From: a virus
Direction: 5' to 3' (one strand)
DNA length: 35,575 nt
IMG/VR virus record: IMGVR_UViG_3300028388_004500
Span: 1-35,575 of that record
Every line of letters begins with the position of its first letter. Position 1 is the first letter of the stretch. Positions 1 to 7,800 of the stretch are shown here, piece after piece. The notes below the pieces were generated by a model that did not search any database, was not told the origin of the DNA, and worked only from the letters and a program-made list of their open reading frames with translations. Both the position numbers and the translations under genes were made by a program.

Positions 1-2130
1 CTAGGCTATGACAGAGCAACCTGTGAGCGAGACACTGGACTGGTAATTGATGCAATCAGCTATGACCTAGTATTTGGATCAAACTTCCGTTCAGTAACGG
101 CAGGACGTTCGTATTTGAGACAGAGCGGCACTGTGTTGCCAGCAGAACAGAGAGCGGCAACAACGGCAGCGTTTACATATCTCGGAACACTGCTTAAGGC
201 GTTGATAATTCAAACAAATACTGATGCAGACACTGCTAAAGCAAGCATTGACTCAAACATTGCTTTGATTAATTCAATAATCAATGACGGCTCTAGTGCA
301 GTTCCTGATACGTTTGTTATTCCGGATCCGACAAATTATGATCCTGAAAATCCAGATGATCCAGAGGAAGACACATATCTACCAGGATACTACAATGCAC
401 GCGAGAACATTGATAGAAACAGAGATTTCTTAATTGAAGAAGTTATCGACCTTATTGCAAGCGGTGGAACCACACCTGATGTATCTGGAACATACAATGA
501 AACTAAGTGCAGAGAGGATCTTGGACTTATTTTAGATGCTGTATACTACGACATGACATATGGCGGCAATCTAGAAACTCTAGTAGCCGCAAGAGCTTAT
601 ACTAATGGTGTGCTTACTGGTACTAATACAGACGAAGAGGCTGCAACTATCGAAGCATACACATTCCTGTCAACACTGATTGAGCAGGTTGCTCTAAATA
701 ATGATGTCGCAGAACGTCAAGTAGGTGTAGCACAGGATCTAACTGGTCCAGCCGCAACAGCAGGTGCAGCAGAGCAAACCAAACTGTTGATCGAAGACAT
801 CATTGAGTTGATTCCAGATGATGATAGCACAGGCGACGAAGACTATCCAGTTATTACTTGGACTAGCACAACCAAGCAGGCTATTTTCAATCAGTTCATC
901 AGTGAGCGTGCTGACTTGGTCAAACAGGTTACTACTTATATTGAAGAAAACTTTGCTTATCTAGAAACCAAGTGCCGCAGAGATATTAACTACATTGTAG
1001 ACGCTGTGCGTTACGATTTGACATATGGCGGCAACCTAGAAACAACTGTTGTGGGTAGAAGTTACTTCTCCGACGAAGGTGTCAATCAGCTAGGAAGCAT
1101 TAGAGAAATTAATGCCACAAAGGCAGCTTATGAGTATCTAGGCCAAATAATTGAAAGTGTTGCCAGCAACACTTCCATTACAGCCAAGAACACTGTGGAA
1201 ACCCAAGATACCACAGGCGGATCACCAAGCGGCGATGCGGCATCGATCAAAGCAGGTTCTTTGATTGAAGCTATCATCAAGTGGATCGATAACACACAAG
1301 GCTCAGATTCTACTAATCCAGAAGAACAGCCAGATCTAAGTTGGGTTAACAGGAAGTTAGTAACAGCACATAATACTCTGCAAAATGAAAAGGCTCTAAT
1401 CAAGCAATCAGTTACAGAGTTTATTGAAGCTAACTATGCATATGTACAAGAAAGATGTGAAAGAGATATCAGATATATTGTGGATGCAGTATGCTACGAT
1501 ATATTCTACTTGGGTAACTCACAGGCGCATCTAGCGGCAGAGCAATACTTCGATGGCGGATTCCTACAGATTCCAGTACCAACTAAGGAAGCTACTGTAA
1601 GAACGTTTGACTTTATAAGAGAGTTGTGCAAAGACTCAGTTATTAACATTGAACTGAGTCCGTTGCAAACAGCAGTTGCACAGGATCTATCACTTCCTGC
1701 GGCATCTTCTGCACAGTCAGACAGAATTGAAGATCTGTTTAAGGTAATTGTAAACCTAATACAGCATGGATTCTCAAGCACAGTAACGTTTGACGTTAAC
1801 ATTGCTTCAGGAGGAATTCCAAAGATTGGCGAAAGAGCCACATTCCACCAGACCAGCTTGATTACTGCATCAGGACAGACGTTTGAGTGGGTAGGTTCAG
1901 GTACTAACATTAATGAAGCAGTACCGTACAAAGGTGGACAGCCAATCCAGGAACAGCAAGTTGTTGAAAGTAACGAAGGTAAGGTGTACTTTACAAGTAC
2001 GGACCAGACAGGTGACTTCAAGATTGGTAACAGCTTGACTATTGAACGAGCAACAGGTACTATCACAGGTGACACATTTGATAGATCACTGTTTGCTGTA
2101 TTAACACCATACATATTGTCACTACAATAA
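1..2130 (+). CDS. Virion structural protein with four ~160-aa repeats (5'-partial)
   Basis: The frame is open from base 1, so the gene starts upstream of the window; 709 codons are visible before the TAA at 2128. Four repeats begin with a conserved Cys at about 22, 508, 973 and 1456. Each has the pattern C-(R/E)-(R/E)-D, then DA-x-x-YD, then YGGN or a variant, then a short Arg/Ala-Tyr segment, followed by a helical stretch and, in the later ones, an AQDL(T/S)-x-PAA segment. The spacing is 162, 155 and 161 residues. The last ~120 residues differ: they are beta-rich and contain KVYFTSTDQTGDFKIGN, a type of segment I associate with marine T4-like phage structural proteins. It is followed after 17 nt by the next gene on the same strand. 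The role is probably in a fibre or baseplate-attached structure; this is inferred from context and repeats, and no enzymatic motif was seen. The TTG at 115 is not a likely start because the first repeat begins upstream of it. Confidence 0.85.
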   Translation, partial: LGYDRATCERDTGLVIDAISYDLVFGSNFRSVTAGRSYLRQSGTVLPAEQRAATTAAFTYLGTLLKALIIQTNTDADTAKASIDSNIALINSIINDGSSAVPDTFVIPDPTNYDPENPDDPEEDTYLPGYYNARENIDRNRDFLIEEVIDLIASGGTTPDVSGTYNETKCREDLGLILDAVYYDMTYGGNLETLVAARAYTNGVLTGTNTDEEAATIEAYTFLSTLIEQVALNNDVAERQVGVAQDLTGPAATAGAAEQTKLLIEDIIELIPDDDSTGDEDYPVITWTSTTKQAIFNQFISERADLVKQVTTYIEENFAYLETKCRRDINYIVDAVRYDLTYGGNLETTVVGRSYFSDEGVNQLGSIREINATKAAYEYLGQIIESVASNTSITAKNTVETQDTTGGSPSGDAASIKAGSLIEAIIKWIDNTQGSDSTNPEEQPDLSWVNRKLVTAHNTLQNEKALIKQSVTEFIEANYAYVQERCERDIRYIVDAVCYDIFYLGNSQAHLAAEQYFDGGFLQIPVPTKEATVRTFDFIRELCKDSVINIELSPLQTAVAQDLSLPAASSAQSDRIEDLFKVIVNLIQHGFSSTVTFDVNIASGGIPKIGERATFHQTSLITASGQTFEWVGSGTNINEAVPYKGGQPIQEQQVVESNEGKVYFTSTDQTGDFKIGNSLTIERATGTITGDTFDRSLFAVLTPYILSLQ
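22..1560 (+). repeat. Four ~160-residue protein repeats
   Basis: Conserved Cys codons lie at 22-24, 508-510, 973-975 and 1456-1458, giving unit lengths of 486, 465 and 483 nt. Each unit carries the C-x-R/E-D ... DA-x-x-YD ... N pattern. The units are clearly related in protein sequence but diverged in DNA, so the duplication is old. Confidence 0.85.
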
Positions 2131-2147
2131 TAAGAGGATAAAATAAA

Positions 2148-2486
2148 ATGGCCGAACCGTTAAATGTATTTAAAACAGTAACACAAGAGATTACAGACGT
2201 TAACGAAATTGTCTACACTGTTCCAGAAGGCAAGACTGCGATTATTTTGATGGCGCAGATCTCAAACATCACGGAAACACCTGTAGCAGTTGACTTTCTT
2301 CACTTTGATTCGTTCACAGCGGACCAAACTGAACTGTTAAAAGGATTTGTAATCCCAGGGAATGATGCTACCAGCCCTATTACAGGTAAGCTAGTAGTTG
2401 AAGAATCAAACAGTCTACGAACAGTGGCTAGCGCAAACGAATCGCTAGTGTTAACACTGAGCTTATTGGAGTCACTAAATGCATAA
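2148..2486 (+). CDS. Small virion-associated beta-domain protein, copy 1
   Basis: This 112-aa protein starts at ATG 2148 behind an AAGAGG ribosome-binding site at 2132-2137. It is mostly beta-strand in character, with no signal peptide, membrane segment or Cys. It begins MAEPLNVFKTVTQEITDVNE and ends LTLSLLESLNA. It is paralogous to the protein at 3141-3482: both share a V(N)EI(V/I)YT segment, a central DF/SYF-type strand, a (G/R)KLVV or GRLVV strand and the LSLLE ending. Proteins of this size and style occur in marine T4-like phage structural regions, usually as hypothetical proteins. Its stop overlaps the next gene by 8 nt, which suggests translational coupling. A role as a small fibre or baseplate subunit is inference. 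Confidence 0.85.
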   Translation: MAEPLNVFKTVTQEITDVNEIVYTVPEGKTAIILMAQISNITETPVAVDFLHFDSFTADQTELLKGFVIPGNDATSPITGKLVVEESNSLRTVASANESLVLTLSLLESLNA

Positions 2487-3060
2487 TATTGGACTACTAA
2501 GTAACCGGGTCAAAAAGACCCCAGCTACTCTAGCAGAAGATTATCGCTATGATTTTCTTGACTTAGAGAACGCCGAACCAGACTGGGGTGTTCCAGATAC
2601 AGCACTATCACCAAATAGGGGCATTAACAAAGAAACTGGCCTTGCAGGTTCGGAACCCAACGGCACACGTAAGTGGGTAGTTGTTGGTGACGGTCTCCAA
2701 GTAGATATAGACAACAGACTGAATGTTGACGAAACTGCATTCGTTAGTTTGGAAGGCGATCAGGAATTTTCAGGAACCAAGACTTTCTTGGATCAAATCA
2801 TTGTTGGTTCAACGGATTCAACAGACTTAGGTGAAAGATTACGTGTAGATGGTACTATCTCGGTCAATAATATCACTACACAAAATCCAGCATTTAACTT
2901 GATTGACACTGTAGCGGAAATTGTAAACTTTGCAGGACAAGGTACTGATATTAACATTGGTTCTAGCTTCGGTACTACCACAATCAATAACGATTTAATT
3001 GTGAAAGGCGACATTGTAATAGAAGGCACAGAGCATAAAATAGACGGTGGTTTCTACTAA
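2479..3060 (+). CDS. Fibre-like structural protein, cassette copy 1
   Basis: This 193-aa protein starts with ATG 2479 inside the end of the preceding gene. The N-terminal ~40 residues (IGLLSNRVK, then YxFLD, then AEP) match the start of the protein at 3475-4158. The middle has EGDQEFSGTKTFLDQI, a type of segment common in phage fibre proteins. The C-terminal part (INIGSSFGTTTINND then LIVKGD) resembles the strand-turn repeats of the giant fibres downstream. The N-terminus may be a shared docking element and the rest a short fibre; both are inference. An intrinsic terminator overlaps its stop codon. Confidence 0.82.
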   Translation: MHNIGLLSNRVKKTPATLAEDYRYDFLDLENAEPDWGVPDTALSPNRGINKETGLAGSEPNGTRKWVVVGDGLQVDIDNRLNVDETAFVSLEGDQEFSGTKTFLDQIIVGSTDSTDLGERLRVDGTISVNNITTQNPAFNLIDTVAEIVNFAGQGTDINIGSSFGTTTINNDLIVKGDIVIEGTEHKIDGGFY

Positions 3061-3078
3061 GGAACCACTTTTTGTTTT
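3047..3078 (+). terminator. Rho-independent terminator overlapping a stop codon
   Basis: The arm GTGGTTTC (3047-3054) pairs with GGAACCAC (3061-3068) in an 8-bp stem with one G-U pair and a 6-nt loop. It is followed directly by TTTTTGTTTT (3069-3078). The TAA stop of the preceding gene (3058-3060) lies in the loop. It would end the transcript of the first cassette just before the promoter-like element at 3096. Confidence 0.8.
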
Positions 3079-3095
3079 CAGGAGAAAAAACTCTA

Positions 3096-3102
3096 CTAAA
3101 TA
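3096..3102 (+). promoter_or_regulatory. Candidate T4-type late promoter element (CTAAATA)
   Basis: CTAAATA at 3096-3102 resembles the T4-type late promoter core (TATAAATA and variants). It lies between a terminator and a gene start. By the T4 spacing, transcription would begin near 3108, about 33 nt before ATG 3141. The same 7-mer lies 41-35 nt upstream of ATG 4245. It sits within an 18-nt inverted repeat (CTACTA 3093-3098, TAGTAG 3105-3110). No -35 element is expected for this promoter class. The assignment rests on the motif and position only. Confidence 0.5.
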
Positions 3103-3140
3103 CCTAGTAGCACATTAGAATATGAGTCAAGGATCAACGA

Positions 3141-3482
3141 ATGGCTAATAATACATTTAAAGCGATTAACACAGTAATTACAAGTGTAAATGAAATTATT
3201 TACACCTGTCCTGGTACTATTACTACAATTGTTATTAATGCTCAACTGGTAAACACTTCGTCAGAGGACTATGACGTAACGTTCAGTTATTTCAACAGCC
3301 TCACAGGCAAGGAACTACCTCTTGTGAGAGATTTTCGTATTAGAGGAAATCAAAGTAACAGTGCAATTCTAGGAAGACTCGTTGTTAACGCCAATGACAG
3401 TATTAAGTGTCGTGCGGTCGGTCCAACACCTCAATCTGATGTAAGATTAAGTTTGAGTCTCCTGGAAACCGAAGATGTCTAG
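3141..3482 (+). CDS. Small virion-associated beta-domain protein, copy 2
   Basis: This 113-aa protein starts at ATG 3141 behind AAGGA at 3129-3133. It is a paralogue of the 112-aa protein at 2148-2486, with aligned features NEIIYTCPG, VTFSYFN, ILGRLVV and LSLSLLE. The DNA of the two copies is well diverged, so the duplication is old. The stop TAG overlaps the following gene by 8 nt, exactly as in copy 1. A similar fold may also be present, apparently lacking its first third, at the start of the fibre gene near 4858. It has no enzymatic motif; a structural role is inferred from location. Confidence 0.85.
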   Translation: MANNTFKAINTVITSVNEIIYTCPGTITTIVINAQLVNTSSEDYDVTFSYFNSLTGKELPLVRDFRIRGNQSNSAILGRLVVNANDSIKCRAVGPTPQSDVRLSLSLLETEDV

Positions 3483-4158
3483 AGGCATTGGATTATTAAG
3501 TAATAGAGTAAAAGCAATACCACCCACCGAAGCCGATCTAAAGAGTCCGGACAGATACTCTTTTCTCGACACTGCCAGCGCAGAACCAAATCTCAGCGTA
3601 CCGCCAGAAGGCGAAGGTTACTTCTTAACATCGGATGCTGCAGGAAACAGAGCTTGGTTACCTCCAAGCGAAGTAGAGCTCAACGGCGTAGAAAATGAAC
3701 TGGTGTTTATAAAAAATAACATCAGCGCCAGTACCACAAACATTGAGTACGACGAAACCACAGAAAGTATCAAATTCAATGACGGCTTTCAGTTAAAAGG
3801 TAATGTTCAAACAGTAGTATACGATGATTCAACATCAAGTGCCAGTTCTGGTGTAATTGCTACATTTGACAAAACAAAGTTCGGCAGTGCAAAGTTTGTG
3901 ATTCAAGCACAAGACGAAGACAACAACGAGCGCCAAATCACAGAACTGCTGGTTGCTCATAACAATACCACAGCTACATCAACAGAGTTCGGTGTGCTAA
4001 CAACCACCGAAGATCCTATAGCAGAATTTGACGTTGACATAGTGAACAACACTGTGCGACTGAAAGCAACCAACCTCACAGAATTTACCACAACATACAG
4101 AGTATCACAAACGCTGATGCTGGCTGTAGATGTTATTGGTGATTCATCTATACCTTAA
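3475..4158 (+). CDS. Fibre-like structural protein, cassette copy 2
   Basis: This 227-aa protein starts with ATG 3475 inside the preceding gene. Its first ~40 residues (RGIGLLSNRVKAIPP, then YSFLD, then AEPNLSVP) are homologous to the start of the protein at 2479-3060, but the remainder is different. The C-terminal ~110 residues, from about VVYDD to FTTTYRV, contain AKFVIQAQDEDN and ELLVAHNNTTATSTEFG. They resemble a beta-sandwich domain I associate with fibre-type proteins of marine phages. A shared N-terminus with different C-terminal parts fits a common attachment site carrying different tips; this is inference. Confidence 0.82.
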   Translation: MSRGIGLLSNRVKAIPPTEADLKSPDRYSFLDTASAEPNLSVPPEGEGYFLTSDAAGNRAWLPPSEVELNGVENELVFIKNNISASTTNIEYDETTESIKFNDGFQLKGNVQTVVYDDSTSSASSGVIATFDKTKFGSAKFVIQAQDEDNNERQITELLVAHNNTTATSTEFGVLTTTEDPIAEFDVDIVNNTVRLKATNLTEFTTTYRVSQTLMLAVDVIGDSSIP

Positions 4159-4203
4159 CACTTCTCATAATACATAATTCTATACCCATATAATCAGTTT
4201 TGG

Positions 4204-4210
4204 CTAAATA
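4204..4210 (+). promoter_or_regulatory. Candidate T4-type late promoter element (CTAAATA)
   Basis: CTAAATA at 4204-4210 is identical to the element at 3096-3102. It lies in the 86-nt gap 4159-4244, the longest gap on the plus strand in this part of the window. T4-type spacing predicts a start near 4216, about 29 nt before ATG 4245. It is partly within a short inverted repeat (GGCTA 4202-4206, TAGCC 4219-4223). If active, it would drive the giant fibre operon. Confidence 0.5.
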
Positions 4211-4244
4211 CGTTACAATAGCCTAATTGGGGAGAGTGGAACCG

Positions 4245-4796
4245 ATGGCGAATACGAAACGTTTTGTGGTCAAAAACGGGCTGCAAGCGCAGAATGTTGA
4301 CTTCAAAAGCACAAATTCTGACAATTCAATTCTAGCAGTAATGGACGACAATGGTGTTCTCAGTATACAAGGGGACTCTGGAAATGTGGTTAAAATTACA
4401 GACACGCTGGAAGGCTCAGTTTTTTCAGTAAACGAGCAATCAGGAGTACCCAGCATAGAGGTATTCACTGACGGCAACGTTCGACTGGCAGAATCTAGCG
4501 GAGCAATTTTAGTAGGCACAGATTTCGATAATGGACTAGACAAAGTCCAAGTTGAGGGCACTGTGTCCGCAGATAGATTTATTGGTGATTTCCAAGGAGA
4601 TGTGTTCGGACAGGACTCTTCCAAACTTGTAGATTCAACCTATGGAGAATTCAACGGTTTCTTAAATGGTCAGGTGTCAAGCATCGAAAACCACACAACC
4701 GATGATCTCAGAGAGGGCGATGAAAATTTGTATTTTACAAAGCAAAGGGCAAGACGTCAAGCACGAGTTATGGCACTAATCTTTGGGAGTTGTTAA
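4245..4796 (+). CDS. Fibre-like structural protein, module-sharing with the giant fibres
   Basis: The start chosen is ATG 4245, behind GGGGAGAG (4229-4236); the upstream TTG at 4227 overlaps this ribosome-binding site and is unlikely. The product is 183 aa. The N-terminus (MANTKRFVVKNGLQAQNV) is followed by strand-turn repeats and then FIGDFQGDVFGQDSSKLVD, which matches repeats in the giant genes. It ends in an NHTTDDLREG ... LYFT segment, also found several times in the 2,893-aa protein. Elsewhere that segment continues into a GVTYxNG and IGQPVG part, but here it stops after RARRQARV and an unrelated 8-residue tail. The gene may therefore be truncated, or be the detached 5' end of the following gene. 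The next candidate ATG (4800) comes directly after tandem stops. Confidence 0.78.
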   Translation: MANTKRFVVKNGLQAQNVDFKSTNSDNSILAVMDDNGVLSIQGDSGNVVKITDTLEGSVFSVNEQSGVPSIEVFTDGNVRLAESSGAILVGTDFDNGLDKVQVEGTVSADRFIGDFQGDVFGQDSSKLVDSTYGEFNGFLNGQVSSIENHTTDDLREGDENLYFTKQRARRQARVMALIFGSC

Positions 4797-4799
4797 TAA

Positions 4800-4860
4800 A
4801 TGTCATTTTTAGGTAATACGAAAGTAACCGGTCAAAATCAACACACCAAACGAAACGGTG
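4800..4860 (+). other. Likely frameshifted 5' end of the giant fibre gene
   Basis: ATG 4800 has a good ribosome-binding site (GGGAG, 4785-4789) and encodes MSFLGNTKV in frame with the 4,822-aa frame far downstream. Removing one base (for example A4827) joins it to PVKINTPNETVKVTLSYYD in the frame of 4858-8424. The only alternative start downstream, GTG 4858, has no ribosome-binding site. Against the 112/113-aa proteins, the joined sequence also seems to lack about 25-30 residues, so a deletion is possible as well. Confidence 0.6.
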
Positions 4861-7800
4861 AAAGTGACCCTCAGCTACTACGACGCTTCAGAGCCAAGCA
4901 CACGTGCCTTTACGATATTTGAAGTCGAGCCACAGAGCTCCTTTGAGTACACAAAAACAATTAATTTGCAGCCAGGCGATAAATTACTGGCAGAAACAGA
5001 CGGCGGCGATGTAAACATACTGGTTGGTGCATTCCTTGACACAGACAGCTTTGTGTCAGACACATTTAACATTCGCGGCGAATACGATCCTACACTTACA
5101 TATGATTCTTTCGATGTGGTATACTACAACGGTGCTACATATGTCAGCACTGTTAACGGACAGATAGGTAACGATCCGGACGATACAGGAAGCTCTGGCG
5201 GTTGGACACCTTTAGGAAGCGGCTTTTATGCATATGGAGACTGGGAAACCGGATTTATTTATCCTCCGCTTTCGGTCGTAACGCACGTTGGTGCAGTATG
5301 GGTAGCACCAACTGGAGCCGATGCCGATGCAGAACCAGGAGTTGACGGTGCGTGGACAAGTTTTTCCAGTTTGCAATCAGCAGAAATTTCAGATTCATCT
5401 TCAGTTGGCGGACCAAATGTAGCGGCAAGCTTAACCATACTGGATCAGCGACTGGATACTATTGATACTAGCGATGTGCCTGAAGTAGCCGGCGTAGACT
5501 TAGATCCAACTCCAGGAAGCGAACAAGCATATTTTTCACAGACTCGTGTGCGAGACTCGCTATCTGCAGCGGGCGACTTAACTTATGATCCAGCCACTGG
5601 TACATTTACAGCATTTACTTTGTCAGAAGGCGATGTAAACAGCTTTATTGACAACAGGGTAACAAAACCTTATCTAGATGCTCTTAATGTTGATGCAGAC
5701 ACACTGGACGGTGTTGATATTTTACAGATAGCACGCACAGATGTCAATGAAATATTTGAGCAGGATATCAGTGTAAGTGGACTTATTTACGGTGACTTAT
5801 TTGGAAATGTATTAGCGTCTGACAGTTCCAGAGCAGTTGACACTACCGGTGAGATAACCGTTTTCAACGGCGACCTTGTGGGCAACAGCACCGGGTTCCA
5901 CACAGGCGATGTAAACGGTAATATAATTCAAGACGACTCTACCATCTTAGTCAATGCCAGCACTGGTATTCTTCAAGGAGAATTACAAGGCACTGTTGAT
6001 GCTAGAACTGTAATAGGAACCAGTTATTTTACGGATCTTGAGATTACAGGCGACCTTACTGTATCCACTCTCATCCAGGGTAACATTAGCAGTACAGGTA
6101 CCAGCACATTTGCCAATATAGATATCAACGGCGGTACAATTGATGGCGCAGTCATAAATGCATCTGGTGTTTTAACAGCAGGTTCGATAGATGTAATAGG
6201 ACAAATTCAATCTCCATTGTTTTTAGGAGAGTTCCAGGCTTCAACTGGCAGTACATCAAGATTTGACAACTTGATCGTACAAGGTGAATTAACATTCTCA
6301 GAATTAGAAGTTCAAGGAAATGCAGAATTTAACAGTGACGTAACAGTTGGCGGACAATTAACAGTTGCAGGTGAAACTGTATTTACGGATGTAAACATCA
6401 CGGGCGGAAACATAACGGGAGTTCAAATAGGCAGCGGTTCATTGCCAGCTGATATGGTAGCCAGTGTAATAACTGTAAGTGATATTTTAAATGCAGAACA
6501 GGCTGCTGCAAAATTCGGCGACGTAACAGTTGTAGGAAGATTTGTAAGTCAAGATGCTTTAGAAGCAGATGTCAAAGGTAACCTCATAAGCTCCGACGAA
6601 AGTTCTTTGGTTGTTGATACATTTAATAGAAGAGTGATTGCCGATCTAGTAGGCGATGTTACAGGTAATGTTTCAGGCGATGTTACAGGTAATGTTACAG
6701 GAAACCTAGTTGGTAACGTTGTTGCGATAGGTGGCACAAGCACATTTAACACACTTAATTCAGATATAATCACAGTTACTGATATTAATATAACAGGAAA
6801 TGCTAATTTTGGTTCGGATTTATCTTTTACTGATTTAAGTTTAACCACACTGGATGTAAACAACACAATTAATGTCGACGGAGTTGCAACATTAGCCAGT
6901 GTTGATATAAGCGGCGGCACAATTAACAACGTCAGTATTGGTCAAGAAACAAATGGCGCGGGTGCAATTACCGGTACAGAAATCACCGCAATTGATAACT
7001 TTACGGGCGAGCTTCGCGGTAATGTTGTAGGTAGCCTAGAAGGTCGTGTAGATGGCGATTTGTATGGAGATGTGTTCAGTGTCGATTCAACTAAGTTAGT
7101 AGATGCTGTAAACAATAGATTTTTAGGCAACGTAGATGTTCGTGGTTTAACAGGAACCAGTTATTTTGATAATATTCAAGTTGATGGCAACATTATAGGT
7201 AATCTAGAAGGTCGTGTGGACGGCGAATTATACGGCGATGTGTTTAGCATAAATTCAACCAAGTTGGTAGACGCTTTTAATAATAGATTCTTAGGTAATG
7301 TAGACGTTCGCAGCGTCAGCGGCACAAGTTATTTTGATAACATTCGCGTTGAAGGCAACTTTGATGTTGCTACTATTGTGTCTGAGGATATTAGAGGTAA
7401 TTTAGACGGAAATCTTGTTGGTGATGTTTTTGCTTCTGATGGTTTGAAGAAAGTTTTAGAATCAGGTAATGGAACAAATATTCCTGCATCTTTTGAAGGT
7501 AATGTCACAGGTGAAGTGGATGGTAGATTTACTGGTATAGCTGAAGGTAATTTCTATGGTGACTTTTATACTGTTGACAGCACCCGAGTAATTGATGGCT
7601 TTTCCGGCAATATCTTTGGCGATTTAACAGGTAATGTAATCGGCGACCTAAGTGGTAATGTTAATGCCACAACTGGAACTTCTACATTTAACAATTTAGA
7701 AGTGTCAGGCAGTATTGATCTTAGCGGTGCATCGGGCAATATTTCAGCAAATGTTATAGGCGATTTAACAGGCCGAGTGCTAGCAACAGATGACACTGTG

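Larger units (their letters stand above)
2148..4158 (+). repeat. Tandem duplication of a two-gene cassette
   Basis: Copy 1 is 2148-3060 and copy 2 is 3141-4158. The first genes are homologous over their full length (112 and 113 aa). The second genes share only the first ~40 residues. Both copies have an 8-nt overlap between the two genes (2479-2486 and 3475-3482). Confidence 0.85.

Noticed and set aside
4202-4223. Intrinsic terminator in the gap before 4245
   Set aside because: The 5-bp inverted repeat has a long loop and no following T-tract.
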